From contig CAZGML010000011.1 in the NCBI GenBank assembly GCA_964526965.1, positions 12,077 through 76,076 of the forward strand: 64,000 nt of DNA, in the 5' to 3' direction. Of this stretch, positions 37,145 through 44,498 are shown in pieces; position 1 is the stretch's first letter; each line of letters begins with the position of its first letter. The notes beneath the pieces are model-generated. The model was not told where the DNA came from. It worked only from the letters and a program-made list of their open reading frames with translations, and ran no database searches. The position numbers and the translations under genes were made by a program. The stretch is from UBA6265 sp964526965 (GTDB lineage Bacteria; Chloroflexota; Chloroflexia; Thermomicrobiales; UBA6265).

Positions 37145-37546
37145 CTATTCAACCCGTCTGTTCGCGCGTAGTTCGGCGGAAATCTCGAGAATGGAGAGCA
37201 TAAGTACCAAACAGGCCGGCATGATGTAGACCACCGCCATGATCCCGCTCACAAGTGGGAAAACAACCAGCCATCCAGCCACGCCTGCCGCGGTGTAGCC
37301 TGCCGTACCGAATGCGACAAGCGAAACCACCAATCCGGTCCGTTCTGGCAGGAATGGATAGACCAGCAGCATCAGGATGTAAACGATGACCGCATATACC
37401 TGAGGCGTATCCGGAAACATCGCAGTCGTTGCCTCACCGACTCCCTCTCCGTAGGTGGTGCTGAGATCCATGAACAGCAACAACGCGGCGTACAGAGCAC
37501 CCAGGATGCTTGCTATGAACTTGCCGCAGCAGGATCCGTCCTCCAT
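37145..37546 (-). CDS. Small four-helix membrane protein, function unknown
   Basis: A 133-residue protein with four predicted helices. The N-terminus has a DGSCCGKF segment with vicinal cysteines. The ATG at 37546 is preceded by GGAGG at 11 nt. It runs toward the MMPL gene in the same direction, but a separate promoter lies in between. Confidence 0.6.
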   Translation of the reverse strand: MEDGSCCGKFIASILGALYAALLLFMDLSTTYGEGVGEATTAMFPDTPQVYAVIVYILMLLVYPFLPERTGLVVSLVAFGTAGYTAAGVAGWLVVFPLVSGIMAVVYIMPACLVLMLSILEISAELRANRRVE

Positions 37547-37736
37547 GAGAGCAGCTACCTCCGGATAACTGGTGAATTACCAACACATTGTCGATAAAAC
37601 GAATCTCACAGGGATTGGTTCCCTGACAGATTGGCACGGAATGGTGAGAACGGACTAATCTATTCTATGACAAGTGCCATGAGTGCACCTACAGTCTTGA
37701 CGGCACTGAATGTTTGTAGTGAATAGAGTTACCAAA

Positions 37737-38123
37737 ATGGCGGAAACGTCTAACAGTCCATCCGAGTTTGTAGCTGCTTTGAGCCGTGATGTCTTCTTTG
37801 GAATGCGCATCCGGACAATTCTCAATCAGCTGGGGTACGAGATAAAGCTCTGCAAAACCGAACAGGAGCTCGAAGAATCGTCCCCCGGTGCGGTGATCGC
37901 CCTGGTGGACTTCAATATCCCGGTCGATTGGGATGCGCTGAAATCCGTTTTGGAAGGCGATGTTCCGGTGCTCGCGTTCGGATCCCACACCAATGTGGAA
38001 GGGTTCCGGGCCGCAAAGTCGGCGGGTGTAACCCGCGTAGTTTCCAACGGCGAGTTCAGCCGCAGGCTTCCGGCACTTATGACGCAATATCGCCGCGATA
38101 AGGGTGAAATCGCAGAGTTGTAA
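37737..38123 (+). CDS. Degenerate single-domain receiver-like protein
   Basis: About 128 residues with a CheY-like fold pattern: helix, then ALVDFNIP with Asp58 at the phospho-acceptor position, VLAFGSH strand and GVTRVVSNGEF at the strand-5 position. The N-terminal acidic pair and the usual Lys are missing, so metal-dependent phosphorylation is doubtful. No output domain is present. ATG 37710 is an alternative start. It lies directly upstream of a helix-turn-helix gene that has its own promoter. Confidence 0.65.
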   Translation: MAETSNSPSEFVAALSRDVFFGMRIRTILNQLGYEIKLCKTEQELEESSPGAVIALVDFNIPVDWDALKSVLEGDVPVLAFGSHTNVEGFRAAKSAGVTRVVSNGEFSRRLPALMTQYRRDKGEIAEL

Positions 38124-38156
38124 AGAAAACCGGGTGTAAAGAACGTACGTACACCG

Positions 38157-38186
38157 TTGACACACTGATCGTAGCGAAAGTACAAT
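38157..38186 (+). promoter_or_regulatory. Sigma-70-type promoter of the helix-turn-helix gene
   Basis: TTGACA at 38157-38162 and TACAAT at 38181-38186 are separated by 18 bp. The start codon lies about 110 bp downstream, leaving a long leader. Confidence 0.7.
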
Positions 38187-38300
38187 CCGATCGTACAGTT
38201 TGGTTGAACACCTACGTGGAACACCCTGGCTGCACACGCACTATTGGCTAAACGTTGTTCGCTCACATGGGGTGAGCCTGGAGACCAGAAAGGAGTCATC

Positions 38301-38831
38301 GTGGAGTCCGAGCCTCGAGACTACCAGGCGGTCATGGACAACGCCCTGCAGCTCGTCTACAGCCATCACCATCGATTGGTGACACAGCTGGCACCGGAGG
38401 CATTCCAGCCTCTGACATTGACGCAGCTTCGCAATGGGCCGTTGGGACAAGACCTCCTCCGATTGGCACGCCTGGCCCTTGGCCAGAGCAAAGAATCCAA
38501 GGATCAGGTGTTAGAAGCAATCGATTCTGTGCTTCAACTCCTCTTTTGGCCGGCAGCGGCCGATGATTACACAGTTCCTCGCGTATTCTGGGATACCGAC
38601 CTGGGCCGAATGCTCGCACTGGCCAAGTACCGTGCATTCGAATCCAACGAACTGGTGAGTATCGGCAATGCGGCACAGCAACTGGGGGTGACTCGTCCCA
38701 CCATTTACCGGTGGATGGACGACCGCACGCTCAACTATGTACGCGACGATATGAGCGGCCGTACATTCGTGATCCGCAAGGACATCGATGTGCTCAAGCA
38801 GATCTCACAGGAGCTTGAGGGTCAGTTCTAG
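38301..38831 (+). CDS. Helix-turn-helix DNA-binding protein (excisionase/MerR-like HTH at the C-terminus)
   Basis: A 176-residue protein. The first 110 residues are helical with no known domain; residues 113-165 contain ELVSIGNAAQQLGVTRPTI and YRWMDDRTLNYVRDD, the winged HTH of the excisionase/MerR superfamily. The GTG at 38301 has AAGGAG 5 nt upstream, which decides the start over a longer frame. A strong terminator follows. It is probably a transcription regulator, target unknown. Confidence 0.8.
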   Translation: MESEPRDYQAVMDNALQLVYSHHHRLVTQLAPEAFQPLTLTQLRNGPLGQDLLRLARLALGQSKESKDQVLEAIDSVLQLLFWPAAADDYTVPRVFWDTDLGRMLALAKYRAFESNELVSIGNAAQQLGVTRPTIYRWMDDRTLNYVRDDMSGRTFVIRKDIDVLKQISQELEGQF

Positions 38832-38847
38832 CCTGAATCAGAAGATT

Positions 38848-38879
38848 AAGCCGGAGGGATAATGACCCTCCGGCTTTTT
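38848..38879 (+). terminator. Intrinsic terminator after the HTH gene
   Basis: An 11-bp perfect stem (38848-38858 with 38866-38876), 7-nt loop and a run of five T. A textbook rho-independent terminator. Confidence 0.92.
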
Positions 38880-39000
38880 GTGTCCGTATTCCGCACCTTT
38901 CACAGCACAAGCCATACGCTCCCCGACTGACCGGAGACCCGATTCCCGGGTACGATTCCTACAATAACGATCTTCTGACGTAGACGAAGGAATCGCCTGT

Positions 39001-40701
39001 ATGCTCGAAGTGCTCCCCACCGATCTCGAAATCGCACAAAATGCAACCCTGCTTTCCCCCAACGAAATCGCCGATCAGCTTGGCATCGACTCCACTCACC
39101 TTCTCCCTTACGGTCGCGATGTCGCCAAAATCGATCCGGCCGTGATCGATACCATGACCGACCGCGCCCAGGGCAAGTACATCGTGGTGACCGCCATCAC
39201 GCCAACACCACTCGGCGAAGGCAAAACCACAACCGCCGTTGGTCTTGCGCAAGGAATGACAAAGATAGGCAAGAGCAACGTGCTCACACTTCGGCAGCCG
39301 AGTATGGGCCCGACCTTCGGGATAAAGGGAGGAGCAGCCGGAGCTGGCTACAGCCAGGTGCTGCCAATGGAATCGCTCAACCTCCACCTCACTGGCGATT
39401 TTCATGCGGTGACTGCTGCTCACAACATGCTGGCGGCGATGATCGATAACCACCTGCACCATGGGAACAAACTTGAACTCGACCCATCGGAAATCCAGTG
39501 GCGACGCGTGATGGATGTGAACGATCGCGCACTACGAAACATCGTTATCGGGCTCGGTGAGAAGTCGGATGGCGTCACTCGTCAAACCGGTTTCGACATC
39601 ACCGCGGCCAGCGAGGTGATGACAACCCTCAGTCTCGCAACCGATGCAGATGACCTGCGCGCGCGGCTCGGGCGGATCGTGATTGGCCGCAATCGACGGG
39701 GAGAATTCGTCACCGCCGAAGATCTGGACGCTGCGGGTGCCATGGCCGTAATCCTGAAAGACGCTGTTTGGCCAAATCTGATGCAAACCACCGAGAACAC
39801 GCCGGCCCTTATCCATTGCGGGCCGTTCGGCAATATTGCTACGGGAAATAGCAGCGTCATCGCCGATCGTATTGGTTTGCGGACGTCGGAATACGTCATC
39901 ACCGAGGCAGGTTTTGGTGCCGATATGGGTGCGGAGCGCTTCTTTAACATCAAGTGTCGGGTGGGGAAAGCGCGTCCGTCCGCGGCTGTGCTGGTGGCTA
40001 CGGTCCGCGCGCTGAAAGCGCACAGTGGACGCTACAAAATCGTGGCGGGCAAGCCGCTCCCGGCCGAGATGCTGCTTGAAAGTCCGGACGATGTTCGCGC
40101 CGGCGCGGCCAACCTTCGAAAGCACATTGAAATCGTTCAGCAATTTGGCGTGCAACCGGTCGTGGCGATTAACGCCTTCCCCACCGATCATGAAAGTGAG
40201 CACGAGGCCATCCGCGAGATCGCTGCAGAAGCCGGCGTGCGCTGCGCCGTGAGCACCCATGTATCGGCTGGAGGCGAAGGAGCGACAGAGCTGGCTCGTG
40301 AGGTTGTGCTCGCGGCCGAAGAAGGCGCAGAGTTTCGCCCCACGTATGCATTCGAGCAGTCGTTGACGGAGAAGATCGAAGCGATTGCCACACGTGTGTA
40401 TGGAGCGGAGGATGTGAGTTACAGCACCGAAGCAGCACGCCATATTCGGCAGTTCGAAGCGGCCGGATACGGGGAGTTACCCGTGGTGATTGCGAAGACG
40501 CACTTGAGCGTTAGTAGCAATCCGAGATTGTTGGGCGCTCCCACCGGCTGGACATTGCCAGTGCGAGAGGTGCGACTCGCCGCCGGCGCGGGGTACGTCT
40601 ATGCCATTGCCGGCGACGTCCGCACCATGCCCGGCCTCGGCGCCCACCCTGCCGCCGAACGAATCGACCTGGACAAAGGCCGGGTTGTAGGGCTGTTCTG
40701 A
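39001..40701 (+). CDS. fhs: Formate-tetrahydrofolate ligase
   Basis: A 566-residue enzyme that makes 10-formyl-THF from formate, THF and ATP. The N-terminal ATP loop TPTPLGEGKTTT is at about 67-78, followed by RQPSMGPTFGIKGGAAGAGYSQV and MESLNLHLTGDFHA, all diagnostic. C-terminal RTMPGLGAHPAAERI is also conserved. Length is standard. It supplies formyl groups for purines and, through fmt elsewhere in this window, for initiator tRNA. It is a single-gene unit. Confidence 0.97.
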   Translation: MLEVLPTDLEIAQNATLLSPNEIADQLGIDSTHLLPYGRDVAKIDPAVIDTMTDRAQGKYIVVTAITPTPLGEGKTTTAVGLAQGMTKIGKSNVLTLRQPSMGPTFGIKGGAAGAGYSQVLPMESLNLHLTGDFHAVTAAHNMLAAMIDNHLHHGNKLELDPSEIQWRRVMDVNDRALRNIVIGLGEKSDGVTRQTGFDITAASEVMTTLSLATDADDLRARLGRIVIGRNRRGEFVTAEDLDAAGAMAVILKDAVWPNLMQTTENTPALIHCGPFGNIATGNSSVIADRIGLRTSEYVITEAGFGADMGAERFFNIKCRVGKARPSAAVLVATVRALKAHSGRYKIVAGKPLPAEMLLESPDDVRAGAANLRKHIEIVQQFGVQPVVAINAFPTDHESEHEAIREIAAEAGVRCAVSTHVSAGGEGATELAREVVLAAEEGAEFRPTYAFEQSLTEKIEAIATRVYGAEDVSYSTEAARHIRQFEAAGYGELPVVIAKTHLSVSSNPRLLGAPTGWTLPVREVRLAAGAGYVYAIAGDVRTMPGLGAHPAAERIDLDKGRVVGLF

Positions 40702-41164
40702 TTCGCCGTGGCTGTCGGATATCGCTGCGAAAAGTCAGCCGGCGTTACTACACAAGCGCGGACACCGGAACACTGGTAGCCTCGTAGCCCGACCTGTGAC
40801 GAGACAGAGGGAGTTACATCGAGATAATGGGTGACTCCCCCGGGATTCGAACCCCGGTGCAGGACTTCTGCAATTTGCGATGATCACAAGTCAATCAGTC
40901 TAGAATCTCACCCAATGGGTGGGTTAATGGGTGAAATAGCCCAATTTCCGCCTCATTTCGCGCTCATGTTGTCACACGTTACAGTCTTAGCTAGATTGCC
41001 GCAGTGACAAAGTCGGCAAGCAACCGTACTCACACCACCGCGCTCTCGTCCCGCTCTCCAACTGCAAGTATTGGCGTTCGGGTAGCCCGGCCTATGGTTT
41101 ACACTATCCCTATATCCATATTGGTTTCTAGACGGACGTAACCCATGTCGAAGGGAGAGTGTTT
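40702..41164. other. Intergenic stretch with the left attachment-like repeat
   Basis: I find no credible gene in these 463 bases. They contain the 26-bp tRNA-Lys 3'-end copy (40829-40854) and three copies of AATGGGTG (40826-40833, 40914-40921, 40926-40933), one of which overlaps the left repeat. Confidence 0.7.
40829..40854 (-). repeat. Left att-like copy of the tRNA-Lys 3' end
   Basis: Exact copy of 43401-43426. Upstream of the T-loop the sequence departs from a tRNA (T-stem mispairs and there is no anticodon arm), so it is a fragment and not a functional tRNA. Confidence 0.8.
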
Positions 41165-42028
41165 ATGGCAGATTCTGCAGAGTCTACTTCTCGAACCGAA
41201 ATGAAGAAAGTCAACGCAAGGCAACGCGAATTCTACGAACGAGTGCGTACCGAGGAGACGTTCGCTCATTCGGATAGATCAACAGTGTCGCGCATTTGGA
41301 GCTCAGTCCGGAATCGGATGTGGTCGTTTCAAAAAGAAGTAAACATGAGACGCGTTGCGTCCAACCTCCATATGGAGCAACTTCATGCAATTGCAGATAT
41401 GGACGTCCTCGACCTTGGCAGCGGAACCGGGAGCGACCTATCCCTATACATGGCTGAGCACGCAAGATCATATACAGGGATTGATCTCGCACAAACTGCA
41501 GTAGACGGATTGAACGCCAAGCTCGAGCAGATGGGACTCACCAGGGCGAAGGCGATACGTGGTGACATCCTCGATTCGAAGCTGCCTGATGAATCATTCG
41601 ACGTGGTGTACGCTGCCGCAGTTCTGCATCATTTTAAGGACGTGCGAGTAGTTGCGGAGGAGCTCAGTCGCCTCCTCCGTCCTGGCGGTGTCGTTCTCTC
41701 CTACGATCCTCTGCAAACGGAACCGATCAATGCCATTGCGAGAAAGATCTATCGGCGGAACCAGGATGACAGGGATTGGGAGTGGCCATTTACTAGAGAG
41801 ACGGTCAGCGCACTGAGTGAATATTTCGAGATTACTGCTGCTCAAGGCTCACTTGGCTTCTCAAAGTTTGGACTTCCTTTTTACTTCATCCCGGGCCTGG
41901 GGAGGGTCGCGAGATTTATCGCACAGACAGGGATGAAGCTCGATCAAAGGTTCGCATCGAAACCGGGGCGCGGACTCTGGCACTGCTGGCATATCGCGAT
42001 GGTGCTCAAGAAGACTTATCGGCAGTAG
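41165..42028 (+). CDS. Class I SAM-dependent methyltransferase
   Basis: A 287-residue protein. Motif I is DVLDLGSGTGSDLSLYM, the acidic motif is TGIDLAQTAVDGL, then GDILDSKLPDESFDVVYAAAVLHH and LLRPGGVVLSYDP: a UbiE/Methyltransf_11-type fold. The substrate is unknown; the C-terminal part with FGLPFYFIPGLGRVARFI may sit at the membrane. The ATG at 41165 has GGGAG 8 nt upstream. It is the only intact gene in the tRNA-Lys element and looks like acquired cargo. Confidence 0.85.
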   Translation: MADSAESTSRTEMKKVNARQREFYERVRTEETFAHSDRSTVSRIWSSVRNRMWSFQKEVNMRRVASNLHMEQLHAIADMDVLDLGSGTGSDLSLYMAEHARSYTGIDLAQTAVDGLNAKLEQMGLTRAKAIRGDILDSKLPDESFDVVYAAAVLHHFKDVRVVAEELSRLLRPGGVVLSYDPLQTEPINAIARKIYRRNQDDRDWEWPFTRETVSALSEYFEITAAQGSLGFSKFGLPFYFIPGLGRVARFIAQTGMKLDQRFASKPGRGLWHCWHIAMVLKKTYRQ

Positions 42029-42080
42029 GTCCACTGTTGTTCGCTCACTGCTACAATTATTCTCAACTGGAGGCGTTTTG

Positions 42081-42284
42081 TTACGCTGCATTTTCTTTGT
42101 GCGCATCCAGCAGTTCCACCATCAAGCGCTTGCTGACCACCTTCCGGCGGCCGACACGGATAACCGGGACTGGCAGCTGATCACGGCGCGCCAGGTCATG
42201 AGCAGCAGCACGTGAAATTCCGAGCATCTTTCCTGCGGTTTCGATATTGATCCTCTAACGTGGAATAGTAGAGCTTGGTTTCAT
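42081..42284 (-). pseudogene. Excisionase-like HTH protein with in-frame amber codon
   Basis: Reading from ATG 42284, with GGAGG 6 nt upstream, codons 1-9 are followed by TAG (42255-42257) and then, in the same frame, by an intact excisionase-type helix-turn-helix: INIETAGKMLGISRAAA, HDLARRDQLPVPVIRVGRR, then KVVSKRLMVELLDAH and TAA at 42081. Homologues of this form are small DNA-binding excisionases of integrative elements. The stop falls just before the HTH, so the product is either lost or made by some suppression. I read it as a pseudogene. Confidence 0.75.
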
Positions 42285-42387
42285 GGGGTACCTCCATAAC
42301 AACGTGCACCATCCGTCTAGCTGCTATCTGGTACTAGTATCGAACTGCCAGGCGTGCCCGTAGATGCGCGCCCCGTGAGACGTGCGC

Positions 42388-42588
42388 CTATTTGCGCTGC
42401 TTGCGAGCCCGGATGACGGTTGATCGGTTAGCGCCTAGCAATGCGGCTGTTGCATCGATCGTGTGCCCCTTGTCTCTCAGTTCATTGACTAGCTCTGCAA
42501 TCGGCCTGTCGCCCTTACTGAGAATGCGCGCGTCCTCTTCAACCAGTGGTACCGCCTTGCACACGTCCTCAGCGCTCATTCCTGGCAC
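42388..42588 (-). CDS. Short HTH-like ORF, possibly degraded
   Basis: A 66-residue ORF (GTG 42588, or ATG 42579). Its end, GHTIDATAALLGANRSTVI followed by basic residues, matches the helix-turn-helix of resolvase/transposase-type proteins. No convincing ribosome site is visible. It lies within the tRNA-Lys element, and I take it as a small regulator or a fragment of a larger mobile-element protein. Confidence 0.4.
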   Translation of the reverse strand: MPGMSAEDVCKAVPLVEEDARILSKGDRPIAELVNELRDKGHTIDATAALLGANRSTVIRARKQRK

Positions 42589-42637
42589 GATTGGGAGATA
42601 CCACCACTATTTATCAGGATCACCCGGAACAGGCCCG

Positions 42638-42757
42638 TCAGGGTGTGCTTCTCTCCGCTTGCCACACGGCTTCAACGGCTACCCGGTGGATTGAATCGAG
42701 CCTCTCAGGATGATCCGCCAAGAGCTCATCAACCACACCGCGGTAGTAGTGGTGCAT
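42638..42757 (-). CDS. Possible 39-residue ORF, low confidence
   Basis: Reading from ATG 42757 gives MHHYYRGVVDELLADH, then PERLDSIHRVAVEAVW, a helical sequence that looks more protein-like than the overlapping 76-residue frame (42679-42909). It may be the C-terminus of a decayed gene, since the frame stays open about 80 nt upstream of the ATG. Confidence 0.25.
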   Translation of the reverse strand: MHHYYRGVVDELLADHPERLDSIHRVAVEAVWQAERSTP

Positions 42758-43403
42758 CGGGGGTTCATTGCAGACTGGGATCCGGGATATTGGTGAAATG
42801 GAGAAACTGGAAGCAACTTCGGCATGAAATCAAACAGCGGGATCAGTGCATCAATATAAGGCTCAAGAGAACCAGGCCTATCCAGGAACAGAACGCATGC
42901 CAACGCCACTCATACGGCAGGGTGACGGTGATACTCCACTTTGGGAATCACTGATTCCATTCAGATCGGATATGGTCAACGTTCTCACTTAGCACATCCG
43001 GCTAATCTACAACAAGTGTTGTTTACCTGGAGACGTAGCGCTTTCGTAGATAGGCAAGGCCCGTTGCATTCCTCTGTTCATCTCTAGATATACTCGTATA
43101 GTACCCACTCCTGTTCAGTGGTGCCATCACCCCGGCCGGCTCGCTCCCGGCGCGGGGTGCTTTTAGTCACTTACGAAAGATACGTCATTCCACACATCCA
43201 TATTTTGTAATTGTTTGTGATGAAGCATTTTCATGACGAATACGCTCACCCGGTGGAAACCTCTCTCTAATCAAAATGCGTGCGACGAAAGGGCGCTCAC
43301 AAAGCTGAGTGGCGCACTTTTTGGCGTATTCGAGTATTTGGCGCACGTTTACGACGCTCGATAACGCGCCATATCCGTTAATTCTATGGGGTTTTCGAGA
43401 GGG
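42758..43403. other. Non-coding stretch of the tRNA-Lys element
   Basis: No supported gene. It contains a terminator hairpin at 43128-43163 and two copies of TGGCGCAC (43310-43317 and 43339-43346) close to the tRNA, which might be recombinase arm sites. Confidence 0.55.
43128..43163 (+). terminator. Orphan intrinsic terminator
   Basis: Nested stems CACCCCG/CGGGGTG and GCCGG/CCGGC followed by TTTT. No plus-strand gene precedes it now, which fits loss of a gene from the element. Confidence 0.65.
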
Positions 43404-43475
43404 TGACTCCCCCGGGATTCGAACCCGGAACCAATGGATTAAAAGTCCACTGCTCTACCTTTGAGCTAGAGAGTC
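43404..43475 (-). tRNA. tRNA-Lys (anticodon UUU)
   Basis: Minus strand, 72 nt: acceptor GACTCTC pairing with GGGAGTC (one G-U), D-arm GCTC-AAAGGTA-GAGC, anticodon loop CTTTTAA giving UUU, T-arm CCGGG-TTCGAAT-CCCGG, discriminator A. CCA is not encoded. Its 3' end is the integration site of the neighbouring element. Confidence 0.96.
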
Positions 43476-43561
43476 TCGCACCGGTGTGGCGCGCAGTCTA
43501 TCCTACCAATTGAATGGCATATCGTGCCACCTTTACGCCGCGTTTCACAGACTGGTCACTC

Positions 43562-44359
43562 ATGATCCAACCGCTGCCGACATGGATTCTTGCCGCAGCC
43601 CTGGCCGTAATCATTGTTTCAGCAGCAGTTCGGCTGCGAGCCCTCTCCCCCAGCGGTGCAGTGGCAGCGACTCTCCTAGGGACGATCGTCGTCGGGTCCG
43701 GAGGCTGGTGGCCGGGCATCATCCTCGTCACGTTTTTTGCAACATCGAGCCTGCTCTCAAAGGGCGAAAACAACCAGGCAAGCGGAGCTCGTCGTAATTG
43801 GCTGCAAGTGCTCGCAAATGGCTGGGGTATGTTGCTGGGGTGCGTGCTCTACGCACTTACCAGTTGGGAGCCATGGCTCCTCTTCGGTATCGGGGCTGTA
43901 GCCGCCGCAACTGCCGACACGTGGAGTTCCGAACTTGGACCTTCAAGCACCTCTCCTCCCCGACTTATCACGACCGGTAAGATCGTGCCGCCAGGCACTT
44001 CTGGTGGCGTCTCCCTACGCGGCACGTTGGCGTCCGTCGCGGGCGCGCTTGTCATCGCACTCCTGGCTGCCATCGGGTGGGCCGCAGGGTCCCTGTTCTC
44101 TGAAGCCAACTGGTTTATCGTACTTCCGGGAATCTTCCTCGGTGGAATTGCTGGCGGATTGCTCGATTCGCTGCTCGGCGCTACGGTGCAGGAGCAACGT
44201 TGGTGCAACACTTGCGAGAAGACCACTGAAGCGAATCCGCATCATTGCGGTACACCGACTCATCACATACGAGGGATTGCCGGATTCAACAACGACGTAG
44301 TGAACGTGCTCTGCGTACTTACCGGTGCACTGTTTGGCCTTGTATCGGGTATTCTTTAA
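43562..44359 (+). CDS. DUF92 family membrane protein
   Basis: A 265-residue protein with about six helices. Blocks LSPSGAVAATLLGTIV, ATADTWSSELGP, PGTSGGVSLRGTLAS and FNNDVVNVL are diagnostic of DUF92 (TIGR00297). Plant and cyanobacterial members act on phytyl phosphate (VTE6) in tocopherol synthesis; in Chloroflexi the substrate is unknown, perhaps an isoprenyl phosphate. ATG 43562 fits the family N-terminus; ATG 43514 is possible. Confidence 0.88.
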   Translation: MIQPLPTWILAAALAVIIVSAAVRLRALSPSGAVAATLLGTIVVGSGGWWPGIILVTFFATSSLLSKGENNQASGARRNWLQVLANGWGMLLGCVLYALTSWEPWLLFGIGAVAAATADTWSSELGPSSTSPPRLITTGKIVPPGTSGGVSLRGTLASVAGALVIALLAAIGWAAGSLFSEANWFIVLPGIFLGGIAGGLLDSLLGATVQEQRWCNTCEKTTEANPHHCGTPTHHIRGIAGFNNDVVNVLCVLTGALFGLVSGIL

Positions 44360-44498
44360 AGACCGTGCGCCGCTGTTCGCGCATACGCCCGAGAGTTCCA
44401 GGCTGTATCATCCAGTACCGCGGGCATTTGGTATTCACAGGAGCCGCGTACGGCATTAGATCTGTCGTACTCCAGCACTCACGGGGAGTTTCAGGATT

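Larger units (their letters stand above)
40829..43426. mobile_element. Remnant of an integrated element at tRNA-Lys
   Basis: A 26-bp exact direct repeat bounds the region: 40829-40854 and 43401-43426, the latter being the 3' end of tRNA-Lys plus three flanking bases. Inside are a methyltransferase gene, an excisionase-like pseudogene, a short HTH ORF and non-coding sequence, with lower GC and more AGA/AGG codons than neighbours. This is how tyrosine-recombinase elements look after insertion into a tRNA 3' end. No integrase is left. Confidence 0.7.

Noticed and set aside
40829..40913. Left tRNA-like sequence as a functional tRNA or the end of tmRNA
   Set aside because: Only the 3' 26 bases match; the T-stem mispairs, there is no anticodon arm and no tmRNA 5' end or tag frame nearby.
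42679..42909. 76-codon minus-strand frame in the tRNA-Lys element
   Set aside because: No ribosome site and an unlikely composition; an overlapping frame looks more protein-like, though also weak.
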